Assembly: GCF_016919175.1 (NCBI RefSeq)
Contig: NZ_JAFFPU010000027.1
Location: forward strand, 1 to 30,493
Origin: Leptospira ainlahdjerensis
GTDB taxonomy: Bacteria > Spirochaetota > Leptospiria > Leptospirales > Leptospiraceae
Direction of reading: 5' to 3'
DNA length: 30,493 nt
Numbering within the stretch: position 1 is the first letter of the stretch; the number at the start of each line of letters is the position of its first letter. A program made the position numbers and the translations under genes. The notes under the pieces were generated by a model. That model did no database searches and was not told the DNA's origin. It saw only the letters and a program-made list of their open reading frames with translations. Of the stretch, positions 26,092 through 30,493 are shown piece after piece.

Positions 26092-26904
26092 TCATTTCCG
26101 AAACGCGGATTGAGATTGTATAAAACTTACGATATCGGTCTCAAACTTCGGACCTAATTCTTGATAAACGAACTTGGGAGGAGAACTCACCTGTTTTAAG
26201 GCGTTACACCCCATTCTACCGCATTCTTCGGGAATGGAAGAAGCCCAGACCGCTCCCAAAACGGAATAGCCGTTGTCGTATTTTAGCGACGTCAACTGAT
26301 TTAGATTTTTATCATAGATTTTGATTTCGGTTTCCGCCTGAAGGGAGGCGTAGCTTGGAATGATTCCAAAACTGATCACAGAGAACATCGATGAAAAAAG
26401 TTGAACAAAACTTCCTCCGAGATTTTTAGTGGTTTGAAAGGCCGGATTGTGGACTCCGACGACGTAGTAGTCCGCACCCACGTCCTTGAGTTTATAAATT
26501 CTTTCCTCTCCTTTTTTTTCAATGCTCGTAACGTAAGTAAGTTCCGTTACCCCGCTTTCCTTTACTTCGTTGAGATATTCCTGAACGAATTTTTTCACCT
26601 TCTCGGAGGGAACGTCTTTTCTAAATCCGAACGATCTCAGATCCGAGGCGTAAAACCCGTTCTGGAATTTGGAAACGGTTCGATCCGGATACGTCAGGTT
26701 CGCCGTATAAATTCTTTCCTGCGCGTTGGATGCGGTCATCTCGACGGAATAAGATCGGAAACCGAGATAGACGATTCTTACTTTGGATAGATTGGGAATC
26801 GCCGCGGTATCAGCAGGACTTTTCTGAACGTAATAATGGTAATTACAATCGAAAAGAAAGAAGAGTAATAAAGCAAAGAATCTAAATTTTGAAAAAGATT
26901 TCAT
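26092..26904 (-). CDS. Lipoprotein, coupled to the AraC-type regulator
   Basis: 270 residues from ATG 26904, chosen because it directly gives the signal [20 protein letters not shown] with lipobox LFDC (C20). ATG 26979 would put 25 residues in front. The mature protein has no domain I recognise. It includes [30 protein letters not shown], a hydrophobic stretch [23 protein letters not shown] (about 180-202) and the cysteine pair ECGRMGC. The hydrophobic stretch could be a membrane-inserted hairpin. The next gene downstream, an AraC-type membrane regulator, starts after one base. The TonB receptor lies upstream on the same strand with a gap of about 110 bp, so all three could share a transcript. 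Confidence 0.85.
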   Translation of the reverse strand: MKSFSKFRFFALLLFFLFDCNYHYYVQKSPADTAAIPNLSKVRIVYLGFRSYSVEMTASNAQERIYTANLTYPDRTVSKFQNGFYASDLRSFGFRKDVPSEKVKKFVQEYLNEVKESGVTELTYVTSIEKKGEERIYKLKDVGADYYVVGVHNPAFQTTKNLGGSFVQLFSSMFSVISFGIIPSYASLQAETEIKIYDKNLNQLTSLKYDNGYSVLGAVWASSIPEECGRMGCNALKQVSSPPKFVYQELGPKFETDIVSFIQSQSAFRK

Positions 26905-27017
26905 ATTGTTACCGGTCAGCGGATCAGAAACGCGGAATCCGCTGGTTCTGTAGATTCTTTGAAACGATTCAACTTGCAATCAAAAAGAAAAACGATTTTC
27001 TGTCGAATTCCCTTTTT

Positions 27018-29828
<2,811 letters not shown>

Positions 29829-29945
29829 GTTCCCTTTGACCCAAATCGGTTCCACATTTTTCCGTTGAATTTCGATATTAAAACACCATGTGATTACTTG
29901 TAATATTTTAATTCTAAAAACTCCGGATTTCCCCAAGGTCAAAAT

Positions 29946-30104
29946 CGGAAAATGAAAATAAGTGATTGTTGAAATTACGTCAAAGGTTTCACAGAATTTT
30001 ATGCGAGTGTAGTGTTTCGCTTTGAACGCGGCCTCAGCCGCGAAAGATGAAATGGAAGAAGAGAACATAAACCATATATAGGCAAGTTTCATAGTAATAC
30101 TCCA
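29946..30104 (-). pseudogene. Relic of a second sterol-desaturase gene (5' end only)
   Basis: From ATG 30092 the minus strand reads [20 protein letters not shown], then [17 protein letters not shown] and DVISTITY. This aligns without gaps to the first 49 residues of the desaturase at 17979 (MDLWYIWLI..., VFKAKDYPRTKFWKVRGVISTLCY) at about 20 identical positions. The ribosome site is conserved too: TGGAG followed by TATTACT before the ATG here, and TGGAG followed by TTTCACTC there. Similarity stops after VIST-x-x-Y; the histidine clusters and everything else are missing. The frame runs on without a stop into the TonB receptor gene. Confidence 0.6.
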
Positions 30105-30110
30105 TGCGGA

Positions 30111-30493
30111 TTGTTCACGTTAGTTTTTTTACAATCTAAATACCCTATCCAAATCGAGTATAATGCCGGACATCGTTTCGTTCCTCTTGATCAAGACTTG
30201 ATTCCAATAGGAAAGCTTTTGTTCTTAGAGATAAAGAAAAATGGAATCTTAGTTGAAATTTATCACAGCGTCCTGTGTAAAGATTCCGTTCTTTTCGGAA
30301 TCGGATTAGATTTTTCCGTTATAGATGATTCGGCCTTTCATTCCCCGATCATCTATATTCGCTTTCGAATGCTAAATTACGATTTAAAACAGAGATGTCT
30401 CATAATTCCAACACCATCGCGAGCGATCGTGGCGATATACTGCAATGCACCACAATCCAATTTTGTAATGTATGGATTTCTAAAATACGGCGG
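30111..30493 (+). CDS. Open plus-strand frame, hypothetical, cut by right edge
   Basis: From TTG 30111 the frame stays open for 127 codons to the window edge; a start further upstream cannot be excluded. The translation is protein-like: [55 protein letters not shown], then [20 protein letters not shown]. It suggests a mostly beta-strand domain. No motif is recognised, no good ribosome site precedes the TTG, and the first bases lie next to the desaturase relic on the other strand. It may be a gene whose own 5' end was lost or replaced. Confidence 0.4.
   Translation, partial: MFTLVFLQSKYPIQIEYNAGHRFVPLDQDLIPIGKLLFLEIKKNGILVEIYHSVLCKDSVLFGIGLDFSVIDDSAFHSPIIYIRFRMLNYDLKQRCLIIPTPSRAIVAIYCNAPQSNFVMYGFLKYG

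Noticed and set aside
29829..30110. Cobalamin riboswitch or Fur box for the TonB receptor
   Set aside because: No recognisable B12-box or 19-bp Fur palindrome was found in the upstream sequence.

Overview
The window looks like chromosomal DNA of a spirochaete of the genus Leptospira. The signs are lipoprotein signals ending in short lipoboxes (LSNC, LFDC), DUF1566 surface/secreted proteins, many large membrane sensors, frequent GTG/TTG starts, AT-rich gene-poor spacers carrying short repeats built on GTAGGAACTC, and a moderate G+C. I cannot fix the species. No tRNA, rRNA, IS element, phage or CRISPR array is visible.

Layout. The left edge holds the start of a metallo-beta-lactamase-fold gene (minus) and a divergent rhomboid protease. 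A 52-bp tandem array (10.3 copies) separates these from a lipoate-ligase-family gene and glyA, which ends at a strong terminator. Next (4457-7717) comes a compact three-gene unit: a degenerate RecA-like ATPase, an 89-aa helical protein and a family B DNA polymerase. The polymerase seems to lack its proofreading residues and has ITDS in place of DTDS in motif C. At 7795-8331 there is an orphan membrane protein of the Pycsar-effector (DUF5706) type.

The middle (8875-17848) is a signalling region: a LytTR response regulator, two DUF1566 exported proteins, an exported LSm-like/DUF5683-like protein, a LytS-type histidine kinase, an EAL phosphodiesterase and a FecR-type membrane protein. Pairs of a CATTCC-containing motif, each pair spaced exactly 21 bp, lie in the two divergent promoter regions here. 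Another pair lies upstream of the lipoprotein at 23821. I propose these as the binding sites of the LytTR regulator.

The right part (17979-30493) holds a sterol-desaturase-superfamily enzyme converging on a Baeyer-Villiger-type flavin monooxygenase, and a gene-poor stretch with a duplicated 154-bp GC-rich hairpin element. Next come a zinc phospholipase C/S1-P1-like secreted enzyme, a small lipoprotein, a DUF4345 membrane protein, an AraC-type membrane regulator coupled to a lipoprotein, and a large TonB-dependent receptor. Directly upstream of the receptor, in the same reading frame, is what reads as the decayed 5' end of a second copy of the desaturase gene. The last 380 bases are an open plus-strand frame running off the edge.
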